Shown one piece after another: positions 27,301 to 42,300 of a stretch of DNA of 64,000 bases. The DNA lies in contig JAAGOF010000185.1 in the NCBI GenBank assembly GCA_010645155.1, positions 353,274-417,273 of the forward strand, read 5' to 3'. The notes below the pieces were generated by a model, which did no database searches, had not been told where the DNA came from, and saw only the letters and a program-made list of their open reading frames with translations. The DNA is from Tigriopus japonicus. Its lineage: Eukaryota; Arthropoda; Copepoda; Harpacticoida; Harpacticidae. The first letter of the stretch is position 1; each line of letters opens with the position of its first letter. Made by a program: the position numbers and the translations under genes.

Positions 27301-30300
27301 CATTCGACAACCGCTGTGAGGAAAGGTGTCCAATCTCACTTTAAATCTTTCCCAGTAATTGCAGGTATCGCACTCTTTGCATGATTCCCATCTGAGCGAT
27401 GTACATCTACATGTACTTCTATCCAAGTCTAGATATTTTATTTAGAAGTGAACGGGAATCACCACGAAGACTTGAGTGGTGTTAAATAAAACCACGGTTG
27501 TTGTTGTTTTTCTTTCTCAACTTCCGTGAGCTCACAGGATGGATCTTGACTGGATTTTCGATACATTTCGAATGCCAACTATTTAAGGGTATTGTTCATT
27601 AATGAAGGATCGGCCGAGATTGGTTTGGAAATGCTCGGCCTGATGACTGGGATATCGTACAGGAGATGTCGGTCTTCGGATATCTCTGAAGAGCATCGCG
27701 TCCATTGATTTATCTCCGGTGATTGTAAATGCAAGGATTGGCCGTGATGGTGCAGAAATGTTAATTTTTACATTGAAAGCCCTGCTTAGCGTACACTACA
27801 GTACGTAGGTATGGCTGGGGGAATTGAATTCAATAAAATATGATCCGGACGAGGGTGATAGAAGTGCAGAAAAAACAGGGACTACACTTCCTCCTTCAAT
27901 AAAGTTGGGCGGAGCACTGAAAGTATTGACGAATGCGAGATCTTGGCCATTGTCAAATATAACTGGACTCCTATTGAAGCTCTGAAAACATTTCGACTTG
28001 AGTTTGAATCCCTTTCCTGCATTCACGAACGTCAAACGGTTTGCCTCTTGCCACCCATTTAGCCTTTTTGTCATCATCTCAACCTTCTTAGACATTGGCA
28101 ATTATTTGGCTTTTTATTTGCATGCGATGATTCCTTTCGATATAAAACCTTTTTGATTAGGATAACTAAAAATACAATGGCGAATTCTCAAAGGGTGTTC
28201 TTTAGCACCTGTTTTATCCTCTCGCCATAAGGTACAATTTCATCCATGTCAAAAATCTCTTGGCGAGAAAATTTGCACATTTGCAATTCCTCTGCCTATC
28301 TAAAAAAAACTGTCATTATTGATTTACGACCCAATATTAATACCTAAATTGTACTTACCATTACGAAATCTCGTCCCACTGGTCAAGATGAAGCGAACGA
28401 CAAAGTGCCATAAAATCCACCTAAACCTGAAGGCAAAAGAGGCACTCAAATGTCGAGTTGAACTCGGATATCTATCCCTGACCTGTCTCTGTTTTAGGGA
28501 CATTTTCGATAATGACTTCCCCTTTGGTGGGCTTCTCTGGCATCCTGTTGGTGGGTTGACCTCGATCTTGCCTCTGGTGGGTGCTTGTCATCCTCCTATG
28601 TGATGTAGATTTGAATTACAGGTACAAATGTAGGGACATTACCTCGGACCATGTTTGTACGCCCACATTCGAGGAATGACGTACGTTTTGTGAGAAGTCT
28701 GAGCCGGATTGACATGACTCGAGAGCCACAAGATGATGATGGTGCTTGTGGATGTTGTTGAGTCAGTGCAATTGAAGCCATATATTCAGCGGAAATTCCA
28801 ATCTTATCATAGCAAGATCCAAGAGTCTGCATCAGGGTTTGGCGGAAAGGATCGAGAAGTTGCTTGTTTTTTTGCAAGAGATCGATGACGTAGAGGCTTT
28901 TTAAGGGATCGGAAACAAAGCATGGCTAACACATGTTATATATTTATGATTGAGATGAAATGGAGCGATTGGAGGGAGAGTTCTGAAAAAGGTGTTATGA
29001 CTATAAGGAGAGGTTGAGAGAACGCAACAATTTGAAAATGCAGGTTGTATGATTTCGAGGTTTTGTGAATGTTGTTAGAACTTTGCGTTGAAAAGATATG
29101 ATGGCGTTGTGAAACGTAATTTATTTGTTTTAGTTTAATGAGTCATCATCACTTCACACAATCATCAATTGTTCAAACAATAACATATGAAATGCTTCAA
29201 ACTATCTAGAATGATCGGGTATTGATGAAAATTTGTATTGCTTCAAAGTCCCGAAAAGCTATGCAAGGTCTTGGGTTGATTTGGTTGATTTTTGCAGATT
29301 TTCGGTTAAAATTTTAGACTTTTCGAAATTTAAAAAGCAAAAACGAATTACTCCATTTCCCCATCAAATGTAAAACGATCCTCAGACAATCTTCATTCTC
29401 ATTTTTCAACACACAGCATCATAACAGTACAGTTACATGCAATTTTTCCTCAAAGTAGTGGAGTTTCTTGCTTGCCAAACATTTTCTATACCTTACATCA
29501 TATTAACATAATATTCCTTTTTTACAGCTCCTTTCTCGGGACAGCCGAACTGATTCCCGAATATTGCCCAAACATGGATTCGGGGGACCTAGAAGAATGG
29601 CGTGTCCAACAACAAGCCGAACGAGAGCGTCTTCTCTCGGGCCAATCCAATCCAACTCCCCCTGCCCGACCCCCTAAGAAGCCACACCTTCGGGGTCAAC
29701 CCAATCCCCCCGTTCCACCCACACGCAAACCACCCGCTCCTGATCCTGTTCCATCGCCACCTCCTCCAGCTTTGCCCAACCGAATGACCACATCTTTCCC
29801 TGAGGATGACTCTCAATCTGTTAGTGGTTCCAAAAATCATTGGACCGGTCGAGGTTTGGTGACTCCACCCCCACCCACACCTCCTAAGAGTAATCGAATT
29901 CTACAAAAGGCGGCCAATCTATCCACTAGTACCCATGAAGAGGTTGGACTACCCATACCGAGTTCCATGATGAGTCTTTCAAATCAAAGGTAAAATTTGA
30001 GCTTCCGACTTTTAATGTATGTTCGTTTGTTTATTCAAGCAAATGGATTTTCCCCGTCACGAAGTAGCCTGAGAAACTCAGTGACTTACTTTCCTTACGT
30101 AATATTTTTTGCAAAAATGTGCTCCTAGATCTTTGAGGTCCAGGCTTCACTGGATTTCGTTAAGTTGTTCCATTTACGGAAAAATGTTTTCTTAGGGTTT
30201 TATTATTATCTGACTCTTTTTTGTCGTGGCAACCCTGATAAAGTGGCTCCATGTTTCGGTCGTAAAAAAAGAGTTATGTCTACAAATCTAATTCGATTCA

Positions 30301-33300
30301 TTGACCACAGAGAATCTGTTGAAACAAAATCACGATAGGTGTTTAAAAAAAGTGAAACTACGTTTCTGTGGCAAATGTCATTGAAATTCTTGAACAGAAC
30401 TCATATCCTTGAAACTTTAAGCAATTTTGACAAGCCAACTTACATTCCTTCTACGAGATTCATCATTTGTCAAGATATCGACGTGTTCCAAAATTGGAAT
30501 TGGGTGTTCCAATTTCAAATATCCCCCTCTTCCCCCCACCCCCCAAAAAAAAAAAGGGGGAAGAGCTACACTTGTGGTCCAATTTCGGAGATACGAAACA
30601 GAAACGACATTACAGGGGTGTGAAACGTTAAGTGATGGCTTGACGTGTGAAGTAGACCGAAAACGGGGGTAGAAATACGGCCAAGAACAAGAATCCTCGT
30701 TGGAGACACTCGTAAACTTCAATAAATGCCAATGTATTTCGCGAATATCAGCCAAGCCTTTGACGCTTTGGCGCCCGTGTTCTATTATGTAAGCTTGTTT
30801 CTGGGCATGACTCAAAGACAAAAAAATAGATAAGGCAAGGTAGCATGAAAATGTGAGAGGAATAGACCAAAACTGTCAATCAAGGAGCACATTAAAAATG
30901 TGAACCACAAAGATTACGCAATTGTTACCGCCTGCACTTTGTGTTCCAAGTTTTCGTCCGCTAAGTTGGAGAAATCGCTCAAGGATCACGTATAAGATGT
31001 TTGTTTGCCCATTCACATGTAATGGCCGAGAGATGCATAAAGGTTGAATGAGGCTCAAAGAATATGATGGACAATGACAAGAGTAGATCGCAAAGACGAC
31101 GTGATCTGCTTCATTGGAAATGCCACCCAGAACAATGATTTGTATCTCTTGTCCAATGAAGAGTTGCCTTCGAAGCTCCTCTTTACGTGGAAACAGTTTT
31201 TTTCGAAAGAACATTGCTTTCTCTGTTTGCCTGAGAAGAAACCGTCTCGGATGACTTTAAATTGGAAGCTAAATGTTTGCCCTATTACCATTTTGAAATG
31301 ATTCCAATGGATGAACTTTTTGTGCGACAGAAACCAGATAATGCTACATTTTCATTATGAATTCAAAATTATAGGTCTAAAGAACATTTTAAATCGTGTT
31401 AGAAGAATAATAGGTGAGGCCAAGTAAACAATAGCCTGGAGATGAATAATCTGGTAGCTCTCTGTTGCTTTTTCGTAATATGTCTCAGTCAATGTTTTAT
31501 ACATTCAAAAATAAATTTGAGTGCAACACCATATGCAGATTAAATGATACAGAAATAATGGTTTCATTTCTGAGCCTCGTAATTTGATTCATGTGAACTT
31601 AGTCTTAGTTTTCCCTTACCCTGTACGAAAAGCGTAGACAAACCTCAGGGTTTGCCCAAACTGTGCATATACCTACTTGTGAGATGACGAAAGCGTTGAT
31701 AATTTGAGTGGTTTTAATGAAATGTGACCATGTGTCTGACTTGATATAGTGATTAAGTATTTCCATGGTATGGTTTATCTAATCAAAGCAAAATACTTTA
31801 ACACACTTCAAACGGCAATGGCCCGATTATTACCAAATTTGAGTAAAAAGAAGTATTGAATGGTGAAACACTTGCTTATGCTTTTGTTCCTGAGAGCTTT
31901 CCCTAATATGAGACCTAAAGTTGGATTTTGGATTAGTTCACATTCATAGTATTTTCCATCTAACAATACAATTTCAGATATTGATTATTTTTCTAATATA
32001 TTAGAGGAATTCAAAAACTTGAATGTATGTAAATCCCATTTGTGTGTGCGCTTAATTAAAGAATTCTGCAAGCACGAATTGAGGGCAAGTATTTGTTCAA
32101 CAAAATTGAGAACAAGTCACTAACCCTTTGAGTAAATAAATTTACTCTTATCTCGTGTTTGGAGAGATTTACTTTTCTTCATTGGATAAAAATTTTTTGC
32201 ACGTTTAACCGTCCAGACTTAAAGTCATCCCCAAAGCTGGAAAGCCGAGCTCATTTGAGAAGCTCGCTCGTGAAGGAGTGAAATTCAGCATCCTATCATT
32301 GGCCTCATCAGTCATTCTGGGCATTTTTGTTCCATTTGAAACGCATGTTCTTGTTCGTCCCGCTCTCTGACAATTTTCAACCTTCGACAATCAAGTGATC
32401 TGAGTCGTTAAGAGTGTTTTTAACATTCCAATTTTCCCCGACTTCTAAGTCAAGACTCAAGAGGTTCAATTTCAAACTTGGAAAATTCCCTACAGAAAAC
32501 TCGATCCGTGCTTTGATCGTTGGGCGAGTGATTGGCAAATTGTCCAATTTGAGCGTTCATCAACATTCCTCTAAGGTCTGGCTAGCCATCATCATGAGCA
32601 TTGAGAAGAAGGAGCCTCTTTTCAAGGGTCTGAGCATTCCAGGCCTAGATTTGATTTCCGTTTTCCTCTCTCGTTTCTAAGCCAATATGTCTGGCGAGAA
32701 ACAGTCCATTTGATCCAATTCGATCAACAAATCCCGAGAACAAGGAACTTAACAGGGCTCAAAGAAATCAAGAAATTGAAAACAGTCGTTTGAAAAGATT
32801 GGAGAGGAAATCAGTGTTGCCAAAATGTTCAACCACAACATATGGAATCATGCAGTGCAAGTGTTGCCACATTTGACCCAAGAACTTCCGGATTGGAAGC
32901 AATTTGAGATAACGGAGGTCCCTCAGTTTATCGTCCGAACTGGAAGCATTAGTCGGAATGGGCCAAAGCCAAATCCCTCTAAAAGTGACAAGTTATCTCG
33001 AATACCTGAAACCGTTTCCGAATTTCCGTGTTATCTGCTTCAATCCGGTGTATACAAGTGGAAAGGCAGGTGAGACAGGTGGGCTTTCATGAAAATCAAT
33101 TGAANNNNNNNNNNNNNNNNNNNNNNNNNNNNNNNNNNNNNNNNNNNNNNNNNNNNNNNNNNNNNNNNNNNNNNNNNNNNNNNNNNNNNNNNNNNNNNNN
33201 NNNNNNNNNNNNNNNNNNNNNNNNNNNNNNNNNNNNNNNNNNNNNNNNNNNNNNNNNNNNNNNNNNNNNNNNNNNNNNNNNNNNNNNNNNNNNNNNNNNN

Positions 33301-36300
33301 NNNNNNNNNNNNNNNNNNNNNNNNNNNNNNNNNNNNNNNNNNNNNNNNNNNNNNNNNNNNNNNNNNNNNNNNNNNNNNNNNNNNNNNNNNNNNNNNNNNN
33401 NNNNNNNNNNNNNNNNNNNNNNNNNNNNNNNNNNNNNNNNNNNNNNNTTATCTTCGGTCCGAAGATCCCCTTGATCCGGCTCGATAAGGACCAGCGAATG
33501 GTTCGACGTTCTAATGGACTGTATTTTGGCATCCGACCCTGACCGAATAACTCATCAATGATGCACGGAAAGTTTTTAACTTCACTCTGGTTTTATTAAC
33601 GATTTCGGAGGCTTTTTCACAATATCCTTTTTTTTCCTTTCCCGCTGATCTTTTTTCTTTTTTCACGAGCGAGTCAGTGTTCCCAGATCTTCTTCTTTAG
33701 GTCAGATTCGTCCCTCCAATTGTAGTTCCGTCCATCCAGTTAACATCACGAAAAACATTAAAGATCGACAAAAAGCCGGCAAATGTCCGACAAGCTAATT
33801 GCTACTTAGCTTTTGATGTTTCGTTTGACCTAGAATAGATAGAACGTTAAATACTGTCCACTCCATATGGACTCGTGGGAAATATTTGTTCATTGGATGC
33901 ATTAATCTTGGTTTTAAAGAAAAGTGACAGGAAAGAGCAGATTCATCTCGTAGTTAATTGGTATTGGAATCCCGCTACAACAATGTTGTCTGTCTCTGTC
34001 CCTCTTTTTTACGGAATTTAAAATCGTCTTCTCGTTAAAAAGCCCACTAGAAAAATCCCTGTCGTGGTTGGCTTGGTCTGGTGAATGGAATTAGGCGAAT
34101 GTTTATGAACGTGTGGTTTTCTGGATTCGGTTGCATTTACTCTGTGCCTCGACCACATCCGTTAAGGTTTCATTTTCATTAGTACAAACCCTCAATCAAT
34201 GCCGCCACATTGCATCGGTTTAAAAAATGAATCAACGAATGAATAGGGCCTGCATTTCTCTACTCCTCTCAAAGTAGATCAAGAACACGTGGGCCAGTTT
34301 TTAGCGGGAAATTTGAAATTCAAGCCCTCTTATCGACAAGGAGTTCTTGGTTCAAGAGCCAATCGTCTATGAAATGTTCGGGAATATGGTGTAGTGAACA
34401 CGATAATAACTTCGGGTTTTCTCTTTTTTTCAGGTGAGATCAAAAGTGCACAGTATTACTCCATACAGTCAGTCAGTCAGTTGATGTTATCTCATCTCAT
34501 CTGTGGTCGGGGCCATGATGCATTGGTATGACTACAGTATGTACTCATACGCACCCCTCACACCTGAACATTAGGTGACATGGCCACTTTTTGACACCTT
34601 TTTCTCAACTCTGATTTCATTTTCTCTCTCTCTATTCTTTGTGTAAAGGAGTCGATCTCGAATTTAGTGATCTCTGAAAGCATTTCCTATCTTTTCATCG
34701 GCGTTCTAAGAGACCCTGCTCTATCAATCAGGAGATCTCGTGTACTCGTTTAGCCTTTCGAAATTCCTCCCTAATTATAAAGTGAGCCATTCCTCTTCAT
34801 GATCCGAGGAGTGAACAAGTTCATTCATCAATGATGAGGTGAATGTGCTGCAAAATACGTCTTTCATGCAGGCTCTTGACATCCCGATGACAGCAAGCAG
34901 GTGCCTTTTTGGAAGCAAAGAGGCATATCAACGCTTAATCGCTTCAAGCAGAATGAATGAATGGATGGATGGATGACCATTGATCTTGAAAGTTCAAGAA
35001 AAAGACGATGGAAAACAAACGCACGTTCGTCAGATTTCTCGGAGATTCGCTCTATACTTTGGAACTTCTTCATCACGCCCACTTTGGTGGCTTGTTATTT
35101 TGTCAAGGAAGAGCGCGTCAGAAATGGCACTCTAATTGTGTGTTTGTCCAAGATGATGGATTCGAATCGACTTATGATGCTTGATGAGCTGAAAAGTCGA
35201 GCAAAAACTTTTCCGACCTGAAATTCGGTAGCAACTCAATTTTTCTGGTTTGGACAAAACAAAGAGTTCAGGACTCCTTTAAAGGGGTTGTACCAGTTTT
35301 AAGAGCAATGAGGAAGTTAGGTGCCACCAATGCAGTAACGCAACGGATTCAGGGCAAAAAAATCTAGAATTCTTCATTTTTACGACAGGAAACAATTACT
35401 GTACAACTGGATTGAAGTACTTTGGAGAATTCTGGCCATCTCTAGAATTTCCTTGAGCACTGCAAAGTGCTCAAAAGAGCCATTGTTGGCGTCATAGAAT
35501 AAATGCCCCAAGATTGCTGAAGTCATCCAACTCGCCCCCATTTATTTAAGAGTAGAAAGTTTGACGATATCAAAGAAGAAATGTTTCACATTTGGATCTT
35601 TTCGAGCTTAAAAACCCTTATTGAACATCATATGTTGATTTCACCCACATCTTTATCTTACTTCTATTTTAGTATTCTGCAGAATGAAAACTTTTGGTCG
35701 TAATTCTTGATGTCCAAATCTATGGCAAAGAGACAAACTGTGTCAATGCATTCTCATCTTTGAACGACGAGTTAGTTATCTACGGTGTGCTCCCAAGAAT
35801 CTGCAGAAATTGTTGCAGAGTACTTTTTCATCTGACAATGACCAACCCGTTGTTGCAATTTTTTTCCGGAATCGTTGCCTCCGATCTACCCAAGCCCCCA
35901 ATGAAAAAATACCCATTCGTAGGCTCCTAAGCATTTAATCTATCTTGGCTATGACTCTTCTAAATCATCTACGTCCACCACATACTTCAGGTCTGACTCC
36001 TTGGTTCTTTTCACAATTCGTCAGACTGACTCTCTAAGATTTGGTTTATCTCTTGATATCAATAGAGGCTTGGGTATTTCAAGGAAGCCAGAGTGGCCAC
36101 GCGTACTAGCGCGTTCTTAAAAGTGCCGAGTGTAAGTGCTTCCCCAGACGGCGTAGGTTCGAATCTTGTTGGGGGTCGGATTGAAGCTGCCGGGAGAAAT
36201 CTTTCAATTTACAGGGAATCGCATTCCTTGTAGCGGTAATAAAAAATCCGCGAAAAAAAAAAAAAAAAAAGAAGGAGAATAGAGAAGTTAGTGACGACTT

Positions 36301-39300
36301 TGTTGGGCTTTGAAAAGTGGCCAGATGCGCCGGAGAATGAGATATAATTGAGATCCTATCAGGCACAATTACTCTGTGCACACCTTCCAAAGATCAAGAC
36401 GATTGTCGATTGTCGCGTCCACTTCATTCACACATCATATCAAGAACTGGTGTTAAGCACCTCTATCATAGGAACAGAAGATACAGATTTGGAACTTTTC
36501 TTCTTCCGTTTTCAAGCGGATCGATCGAAGAGAAGAAGAGAAATAATAATCAGAGTCCATTCCATGATTTGGCGATTTTGATTCGTCTTTCTTTCTTATC
36601 TTATGGCGGAAGTAGAGAAATGGCTCTGGGGATTTTAATCACCTTCTTCTCTTTCCCAAGTACATTGCCTTATTAGGCCCGGGATCATATCTCAATAAAT
36701 GCGTTAAAGCTGTCTTGTAATCAAGTCAAGGTCACGTGGAAGTGTCCAAATGCCATCCTGGTTGCCTTTCACCAATCAAACAGAGGTCCGTGGCACCTCG
36801 AATCGATTTGAAAATCTCCTAAGTTGCACATGATTCGAATGTCTATCAAACGTGTCTTATGCAAAATGCCATAAAACAGCTTTTCTGTGGCATATGATCG
36901 TTCGTTCCATCGGATTGTCAGCCGATGAATCGGGACAAATGTGAACGCTGTTCATTTCACTTTTGTTTCAGACACAACAATGCGATTTGGAATGCGAGGT
37001 CCATGGTGTATGACCACGGAAAACGGTTTTCTAATTCATTGTTCTGGTATTTTTTTCTGCCTGCATGTTCCAACTGTTATCATTTGAGACAGCCACGACA
37101 AATCACATTAGAGGAGGTATGGACTATCCGGGGACTTTTCCATTGCCCTCGAGGAGGTCCTCTTCTAATGGACGATTTTAATCGTGAAAGAAATTCCTTT
37201 TTATTGAGCTAGTGGTCGAAGCAAATGAATGCCGTACTTTGAAGTATAAGGGACTATTTTCCCTTTCGTCTAAGCAAAAACAAAATGATGAAGTAGAAAA
37301 AAAGGCTGCAGTGCAAAGGTTGCGTGACTAAAAACACATTTTTCCTCTGTAATGAACCACAAACATGGGTTTCCGTTAATTTCAATGAGAATACTTTTGG
37401 TATAGACCTCAAAACTCGATACCTTTTGTCTACTTGACAAGTGAGCGATAGACTTTCATGGCTAGTATTTCAAATACACACTTTCATCGGTTTTTGGGTC
37501 CACTTCTTGAAGATTGCGTATTTTCGACAAGTTCGCACAACTTGAACAATGATGGATTAGTTGCCTCTGATCAATAAAGTAGCGAATGTTGACCATTTCC
37601 GCATTATCGGGGTCCCTCGATTCATGCAAAAATACTTAAACGAGCATTCTTTCAAAAATGGGCGATGGGACTCAAACCTTCTTGAGCCAATTATTTCATC
37701 GCTTCCTTGTTAGTGCTTGCCTTTGAGGTGATTTCAACGACGCATCCATAATAAAAATGCGACTAAGGGCCTTGTTGCATTGTTGAGAACGGATTGCATT
37801 TCGTCAACAAGCTCAGCCCATAATGATGCAGAAATCTAAGCATCTTTTGTTAACTCGTCCTCCATGAATAAATATGTGTTCATTTTAACTCGGAACAAGA
37901 GAGGTTCAATCGGATTGAGACGACCAATCCCTTGAGGCAATCCCAATCTCATGCCTTCATTTTGATCCGTTGGCTAGCAATAATACCCACTGAGTTTGTT
38001 CTTTTCGATGAATGTCAAAGCACTCGGAAACGGTAAGCTTTGTTTTAGTACATACCTCAAATGCAATGAATACATTGCAACGTCTTGAGCGTTGTTATCC
38101 ACTCATTGATCACGGATTTTCATGGATGAATAATCTCTCATCCACTCATTGTTCTGACCTTTCCAACACCAAGGATTGGCTAGCGGTTTTCATCCCGATA
38201 ACCCAATCATGGGCATCATACCACAACATGATATTATCTATGGTTTATTAGCCGACATCTTACTACATATGCAGAATCAGTAGACCAACCTCCCGACTTG
38301 TCAATCAAACTGAAAATGTGAATGACCGACAATGGTTCATGTCGTTTCAATCCAGGCCTGTCTCTCATAAGAGGTGTGGATTTGTTTTGAACTAGCAGAC
38401 GCCTTCACTACCTAATATACGTGTGTATGTAGTAAGTGAAAAAAAGCCAAGCGCTCTTTTCCATTGTATCAACCGTGCTACTGAAGGTAGTGAGTGAATG
38501 CTAGTTACTCGAACCAAAAGCCCCGAAGACCAACGAGGCGAAGAGTGAAGAAGACGAGCGTTTCCAAGCGGTTTGTACGAGTGTGTGTGTGTGTGTGTGG
38601 ATGTAGTGCGGCAATGACAACGATATGAGGATATCGATTCAGTTCACTGCCATACTCCTTGGTGCTTCCACGCCTGTGATTGTGTTCTGTGGCAAAAGTG
38701 TTGTTTGTGTTTGCTGTTTTCCCCGATTAAACTTTTTGGGGGAGTTCCTCAAGGTGGTCGATTGGTTTTTTTCCGGAAGGCCACGAGAACGGTTGTTGAG
38801 TGCTCTGATGGTTCGAAACGAGATCCTTTGCCTGTTTTTCCCGTCTAGTTACTAATGATTTCCAGTGTCAGGATAAGGGGTTATGAAATCAATCTCAAGT
38901 TTGGGAGTGCATCACTTAATTGGCGTTCCTCAAGGTTACAATCTTGTGTCCATTACGCATCACGGGATTGCCACTCTAGAATAGAATGGCATGAAGCAGG
39001 ATGCTGATGTCCACCAATGATAATGTCAACATCCACCATTGCATCATGTCACTCCACTAAGTTGACCTCTTTTTCACATTACTTCTCTGTCTGAGAGTGA
39101 GAGGATGCGTAGTCCACGTTTTATTGTCCATTGAGTGCTAAACAGCTGGACGATTAATCACACTGATTTACGTACTCATGATGCTTGGTGGTCGTGAGTT
39201 TGACCTCCCTATGTGAATGTAGCTCTGCTTTGGGATCAAAATTCGGATAATGGCGATTTGAAAGGCGATACCGAATCGTGCTAAAGTTTTAATTAAGACC

Positions 39301-42300
39301 ATTTGGCTAATGGTTTTTACCCTTCTTCACGTGGCTGGCAAACTCTATGAGAGTTTGGGAGATGGAAGCGAGATAAAATTCAGAGAGTTAGGTGATGCAA
39401 CAAGGGGGTTCTTGTCAATTCATTGAAGTCAAAAGAACCTGTAATTACAGTCTAATGCGAGGGTAATGAGAGTTTCTATCAGATTGGATGTAAAATACGC
39501 GTACCAAAGGAAGTCAGAGGAGGGCCATTTTTTTTCTTTCACACACAATGCGGCATCAAAAATTGGATTGATTTTTCTGAATGATAAGAGTTGTGGCTAT
39601 TATGCAATTCCGGCTTGCACCGGTGCTTTTTCGCTATTCCCAAGGTTGAAATTCTGAAGCAACGACTGATAAACAAAAAATGTCTTGAATTGTTTTTTCA
39701 CGGGGGTGTTAGAAGAAGGTTGCAACTCCCTCTGATGCTTACCTTGAGCTTTTTGTGCTCAAAAAGGTTTCTGTTTCTCGTATGGAAAAATTGGCAAAGG
39801 TCTCAAAGCTCGCATCTGAACAGAACAAAGATCCTAGGAAGCAACAAGGAAGAAGACGAACCTCTCAAAGAATCCGAGATAAAAGATTGTGCCCATCATC
39901 CTGAGCTACATTTGAAGACCAATGAAGCTTTGCATGGAGATAATGATAATGATGAGCAGTCTGAAAGAGACGCAGAAGATGTTGCCCAAGCGATGAATGA
40001 GCATCGAAGAAATCTCCAAGAAGCGGATATGCCCATCAAAGTCGAACAAAAGGAACCAGGAAAACGAACAACGAACTAGCCCCCCCAAAACGAAGAACAA
40101 ACCGCCAAGAAAAAACAGAAACCTCCTTCCCCATTGAAACCATTATCTGGGTGGTGAAAGTTCTCCAAGGACAACCACGTGAACAATTGCTCGTAGATAG
40201 TTCCTCTCAAATTATTTGCGAGTCCTGGCAAAAACAGGGAGTGAACCAACTCCAGCATCTCGTTTGCAAATGAGTCCATTTCTCAAAATTTGACTCAACT
40301 TTTGTAACGTGAGCTGCTCGATCTCTTCCTCGATCCATCTACAGAGCAATGTAATGATGTATGGCGTACCACTCTGTATGTAGTGCGTAGTTTGTTCGTG
40401 CCAACTTCCAGTATTGTACTCCTCCTCGTTTCTCGTTCACCATGGAAGCAATGACCTCAGTGACACCATAATAATTATCAGCGCGAAACTTTCGTTCCTG
40501 GGACGACTTGAGTTCTGGAGGAGGTTTTCTGAAGAGGTGCCAGTTGCCGCATCTGACCAAATCGTTGGATGAGCATTGGAATTCCCGTTGAGTGAGCGAC
40601 GGAATCGGAAGTGAAGTGAGGATGTGTTTATTTACTCTATTGTGATTGAAGAGCTATGGAAGTCGGATTTGGCAAGATCATTCCAGTGAAGCTGTCAGAT
40701 ACGAAGAAGGAGTCAAAGTTCGACAAAGACGACGACGACGAAGGCAATCTGCCAAACAAAGGCTTAATTTTCAGTTGAAAGCGGAAGAAAGTTCGAAATC
40801 CAAGAAAGATGGTTTTCGAGTTTCTAAACACGCTGCGCTACAGGTAAATAAATGAGCTTCCATGTAGTATAAGAACACTTATCAACTCGTTCCTTCTCAT
40901 TTTTTCTCGCACACCCCTTAGATATTTACAAAAAATACGTTGCGACCATATCGATTTATCTTTCAAAAAAACCTCAGCGAAAACTGATCAATCTCCATGA
41001 AAATAGTTTTTTGTTTACCTCTAAAGTTGTTTCCTGGATGGCCTATCCATACCATCTATCATCACATTTCAAACATCTACAGTATTTCTATTGAAATGCC
41101 AACAAATAGTTGTAAGTTGTCAGTTATTGATCTTTGATAATGTTGGACTTGTGGTCATTTCCGAATCGTTTCCGGTTTCTAACCGGCTAAAGCCAAAGAG
41201 GTCTTTTCCAAAGGATCTGAGACGAATCTCTGAAGCCTCCTTGAATCGATGGAACATGTGTTAGTGTGAGTTTAAACTAATGATGATGGATTGTTGCCGC
41301 CAGTGTAAAAAGAGGGCCTCTTTCTCGGACCAACATATGACACTTATCTAGTTGGTACAACCAGTACTCAACCAACACACGACTCCTTGAAAATTCACCA
41401 TCCAAGACTAATTAAATGTTTCTCGTTGCTCCCAAAAAGTCCAACTCTATTTGAACATACTCACGATCACCCTGGATATCGACTAAGAATCCACAATTTA
41501 TGTAGCACGTAACCCACATTTGCTGGGCTTCTGAAAACAAAATTGGACTGGGAATAATAAATCGTAATTGAGGAGCAATTTGGTGATGTAACACGTAGAA
41601 TAAATTTACCTTGGTAATTGAGGCCGAAATTGGTTGACCGTGAATATTCCCCATTTTGAGAATTGGCCTTGACTTGAAAACTAATTGAACTTTGAGAGCT
41701 CGAGCGAGCCGTGTCCTAGCAATTTATGGAAATCGTGCCATTTGTGGGAGGCGAAGAGAAAATCAGTCGCCATTTAACGTAATAGATTGGAACGAGAGCC
41801 ACCAAACCCTATCCGGAAGGGATTTTTTTTTATCAAGCAGGTTGCTCTTCGTTTGCATTCATCCTTCCGAGAAATCTTGTCCCACTTTGATTGTGGCTTT
41901 GTTGTTGTCGTTGTTAGATAGTTCATTCAGTTGAAGAGGAGCCCCTTCGTCTTGCTTGAATTGAACCGTTACTTCAATCTCTTGCTTGGGTGACATCCCC
42001 GTGACTTGTAACATTCACTTCACTCTCAGCATTCGCCTTTGTTAGCTAAATTTCTGTACTATTCCTTCATTTTGCTAATTTGGTGTTAAGCACGATTGCC
42101 TTTTCAAGCCTTGTAGAATCCTGATGGGTGTACGTACTAGTGGCCACAACAGTGGTTGGTTGGTTGTCGGCCATTGTGGTTGAGACACCACTGGAATTCA
42201 AGACACCAATGATTCGCTTTCTTGCATTACCTCGCGATGTCTTGATCCAGCATTCATTAGTCAAGTGTCCAAAGGCATTCGTGATCTCTCATTAGAAACG

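Larger units (their letters stand above)
9432..29527 (+). other. Shroom intron 3, about 20 kb
   Basis: It starts GTGAGT and ends TTTACAG. It contains the candidate alternative first exon at 19483, the fold-back element at 21426, the AT-rich tract at 23218, a CAGTGTTGCCA word at 20740 and trinucleotide-rich patches (about 20380-20412, 26536-26565). The 156-codon frame at 17636-18106 has no supporting features. No nested gene is convincing. Confidence 0.7.

Noticed and set aside
32993..33532. Long open frames across 33105-33447 on both strands
   Set aside because: They consist mostly of N.
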